Origin: Siphonodentalium dalli
Lineage: Eukaryota > Mollusca > Scaphopoda > Gadilida > Siphonodentaliidae
Direction of reading: 5' to 3'
Length of the DNA: 64,000 nucleotides
Assembly: GCA_032622095.1 (NCBI GenBank)
Contig: CP136061.1
Span: forward strand, 88,404,983 to 88,468,982
Each line of letters starts with the position of its first letter. The stretch's first letter is position 1. Made by a program: the position numbers and the translations under genes. Below the pieces are notes generated by a model, which was not told where the DNA came from, made no database searches, and worked only from the letters and a program-made list of their open reading frames with translations. Shown in pieces: positions 61,375-64,000 of this stretch.

Positions 61375-62085
61375 AGTCGAGTTTTTTCTCCAAAACTCGA
61401 CTTATAGTTTGATGAGGGACGGAGGGCGGGCGGGCGGGCGGGCGGCGTGTTTTGCTTATAACTCAACCGTTTATTGACGGATTAAAAACATGTTTGGTGT
61501 GTTAGTACATATCCATGCACGTAAGCTGCAGACAAAAAATCGGGTTCGTCCGCACATTTATTACAGAGTTATGGCCCTTTGCCATTTTTCACTGATTTTA
61601 GGCTCGTTAGCGCAACAACTTCAACAAACGTTATCCGATTTGATTGAAATTTGCTATATAGGTGTCTCCGAAGAATATCTCGTTCGAGTTCGAAAACCGG
61701 CCAGGTCCGATAAAATTTGATAGAGTTATGGGCTTATGGCCCTTAATTAGTCATTTTTTTCACAAATTTTCAGCTCGTTAGCGCGATAATTTAACAAACA
61801 TCATCCTATTTGATTGAAATTTTTATATATAGGTGTCTCACAAGAATACCTCGGACGAGTTAGAAAACCGGCCCGGTCCGATAAAATTTGATATAGTTAT
61901 GGTTCTTAAGCAGTCATTTTGTACGAATTTTGAGCTCGTTAGCGCGATAACTTCAACAAACGTCCCTGATTTGTTTAAAATTTGGAATAGACATACTTGC
62001 CAAGAATATTTCGGACGAGTTCGAAAACCAGCCTGGCCCGATAAAATTTTATAGAGTTATGGCCCTTAATTAGTCATTTTTCCTA
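61375..62085. repeat. Tandem units of ~155 bp headed by a hairpin
   Basis: A hairpin AGTCGAGTTTT / AAAACTCGACT (61,375-61,402) and a (GGCG)n tract (61,425-61,447) precede about four diverged units. Each unit contains GCTCGTTAGCGC, 'TTCAACAAACGT', 'GATTTGATTGAAATTT', 'AAGAATAT/CTCG', 'TTCGAAAACCGGCC' and 'TAAAATTTGATAGAGTTATGG'. This is a repeat family typical of bivalve intergenic DNA (impression, not checked). Confidence 0.75.
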
Positions 62086-62420
62086 TTAATTAGTCTACCG
62101 ATACTGATGCACACCAATTGGCGGTAGCCACCGGCGGTAAGCCACTGCGCGGCGAAAACGAGACACAGCATCTCTGATGACAGATTGATAGTCACAACCG
62201 GATGTGGGGACAATGTGTCTTGCAACCAGGGGGGGGGGGGGTCGGAAAAAAATTCCAGGCACGTATGATGGGGTGGGTGGGTGTCTCTCGGGTCCAAAAA
62301 GCAGTTTTTTCCATATGCCAATTTTTTTTTCCATTCCTGCTATTGAGTCTTATTTTGATGTGTTTTGAACAGAAACAGGTCATATATAGTTAATAGTAAT
62401 GCTATCTATTATGTATTTTG
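62086..62420. other. No firm gene; G-run
   Basis: Holds an interrupted G run near 62,230-62,241 that creates Pro-rich minus-strand frames. A minus-strand segment (62,095-62,210) is GC-richer than its surroundings, but no family was recognised. Confidence 0.3.
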
Positions 62421-62424
62421 GAAG

Positions 62425-62700
62425 ATCTGTTTGTTTGTTTGTTTGTGTGTTTGTTTGTGTGTAATCGATGGACTCGAAAATGGCCCAGCCGATTTCGATG
62501 AAACTTGGTATGTGGGGGTATTTTCGGGTCAGGACTAACATAGGCCTATTAATTTGTCCGTGCGAGGTCAACTTTTCACGTGCCGAGGTCAAATCTGTTT
62601 TTACGCCGTTTTGCGCTAATATATTTCAGTTCGGTGCTTACAAATCGATTCCGACAGCGCGAATAATAACATGCCAGTCATAATAATGACACTATGAGAA
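62425..62700. repeat. (TTTG)n microsatellite and dispersed repeat
   Basis: TTTGTTTGTTTGTGTGTTTG is followed by GATGGACTCGAAAATGGCCC and CGATTTCGATGAAACTTGG, a word set common at the ends of RTE-like dispersed repeats in marine invertebrates. No open reading frame of note. Confidence 0.5.
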
Positions 62701-63029
62701 TCTTTCGTGTTTCCTCTTTCCGACGATATATAATATGTATGTATCCGTTTTAGTTATCTGCCTCAATTATTAAGAAGAAGTGATACGATCTTCTATCAGA
62801 GTAAAAACAATGCGTAACTTCTATGACGTCGTTAGAGGTCATAAAGTTAGATCACGTTAACTCTTAACAGGCCGATGCATTTGACTGTTTCAGACGTCTT
62901 GGCGATATATCGGGCACCGATGGTAATTTATCTTTACGTTGAAACTTGATAATTAATGAGCGTGTGTATATGAGGCGCGTTTTCAAATCGGGTTAAACTG
63001 GCGGATTTTTACGGACGAAATTTTATGCA

Positions 63030-63325
63030 TAGGGTATCTCGGTATCCGCTGGGCCGATTTCCCGGTATCCGCTGGGCCGATTTCCACCATTTTTGGGGTG
63101 TTGGTGTTTGACCCCACCTGACCTTGACCTTCAAAATGGTCAATTCAAGGTCAAATCGGGTAAAACCGGATGGATTTCGACGGGTACTTTTGTCGGGTAC
63201 TTTTGTTCGGGCACTGTGTTTTGGACGGGTCAAATCGTGACCCCACTTGACCTTGGCCTTCAAAATAGACAATTCAGGGTCAAAGCCCGGACGAAGTCGG
63301 GTCACCTTCTAGTACTATATATAGA
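63030..63325. repeat. Short tandem duplications in a GGTCAAGGTCA-type repeat
   Basis: CGGTATCCGCTGGGCCGATT plus TCC is doubled at 63,040-63,090. Then two diverged units carry GACCCCACCTGACCTTGACC / GACCCCACTTGACCTTGGCC and TTCAAAATGGTCAATTCAAG / TTCAAAATAGACAATTCAGG, starting near 63,110 and 63,238. Confidence 0.7.
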
Positions 63326-63727
63326 GGTTATCAGATGTTGGATCAGTTGCACAATGGCCAACAATAACCCAAATTCAACTTGATAGAACTGGAAACTGCG
63401 CTATTGGAAAAATAAAATTTAATCAGGATTCCATCTACTGATACAACAAAATAAGAATAACAATGTAGAACTCAGCTGAAAATAAGCAATAAAATGAAAG
63501 CACACTTGACCATATGTGACATGGAAATAAAGATATAATAAATAATGGAATAAAATAGACTTTTGACAACGTAAAACATAAAATCTTAACAAATAAAATT
63601 AATGAAAGTGTCAATGACACTGTAGCTCAACTTGGAAAGGGAATAATTTAATATATTACAGTCAATGGAGCGATTAGGAATGTGGAAAGTTGAATGTCTA
63701 ATACTAGTTTATAGACATGAAGAGAAA
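63326..63727. other. No recognisable gene
   Basis: AT-rich DNA with no open frame that resembles a known protein. Confidence 0.35.
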
Positions 63728-64000
63728 AGTAAAATCCAAGATGGCTGCTGGCGGCCATGTTTTCGGCCGAATGACCCCAAAATGAGTCGTTCCCATCTAC
63801 ATGTCATCGTTAACATCAATGACAAATTTTATGACGATCAGACTAAAGGTACGACCTGTAGCCCGTGCTAAAGGATTTAGTCATACAAAGAGTAAAATCC
63901 AAGATGGCTGCTGGCGGCCATGTTTTCGGCCGAATGACCCCAAAATGAGTCGTTCCCATCTACATGTCATCGTTAACATCAATGACAAATTTTATGACGA
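63728..64000. repeat. 163-bp tandem repeat running off the window
   Basis: The unit beginning AGTAAAATCCAAGATGGCTG at 63,728 restarts at 63,891 and is identical by eye up to the window end. AAGATGGCTGCTGGCGGCCA is a word common in dispersed repeats of molluscs. At least 1.7 units are visible. Confidence 0.9.

Overview
The window looks like nuclear DNA of a marine invertebrate animal, most likely a lophotrochozoan such as a bivalve mollusc. This is an inference, and the species is not determined. The reasons are AT-rich intergenic DNA, a split gene with GT-AG intron borders, decayed LINE sequence, TTAA-flanked and foldback repeats, frequent acatgtacatgt words, and multi-copy invertebrate gene families. 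There is no sign of bacterial operons, tRNA genes, rRNA genes or CRISPR.

Layout. Positions 1-28,458 are one uninterrupted head-to-tail array of a 32-bp monomer (about 890 copies), organised into nested higher-order repeats of about 1.8-2.1 kb and about 6.2-6.5 kb. At 28,459 the array gives way to non-satellite DNA. That junction, with the last ~390 bp of array, is present twice: 28,070-30,785 and 31,104-35,083. The second copy carries ~1.2 kb of extra sequence and is followed by a nested foldback element (35,109-35,566). From 36 to 53 kb lie dispersed and tandem repeats, a decayed LINE reverse-transcriptase tail (50,592-51,032), a decayed Cys-rich zinc-finger fragment (40,119-40,471), and a two-exon minus-strand pseudogene. 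That pseudogene (exons 42,022-41,830 and 38,570-38,134) resembles the cytoplasmic C-terminal 'ballast' domain of P2X7 receptors.

The largest coding feature is an intronless plus-strand pseudogene at 53,886-58,656. It encodes about 1,590 residues: two YHxxC zinc-knuckle-like modules, a long central region, a FEN1/XPG-like PIN nuclease core with its acidic residues in place, and a terminal tesmin-like CXC cysteine cluster. It is broken by one in-frame TGA (55,707) and one frameshift (about 55,990). A 153-bp foldback lies upstream. A TTAA-flanked MITE and a perfect 55-bp palindrome lie downstream. The last 5 kb is mostly short tandem and dispersed repeats.

No gene in the window appears intact. 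The protein-coding content is a set of decayed members of multi-copy invertebrate families embedded in repeats. The strongest lead for something little described is the FEN-like nuclease/CXC gene.
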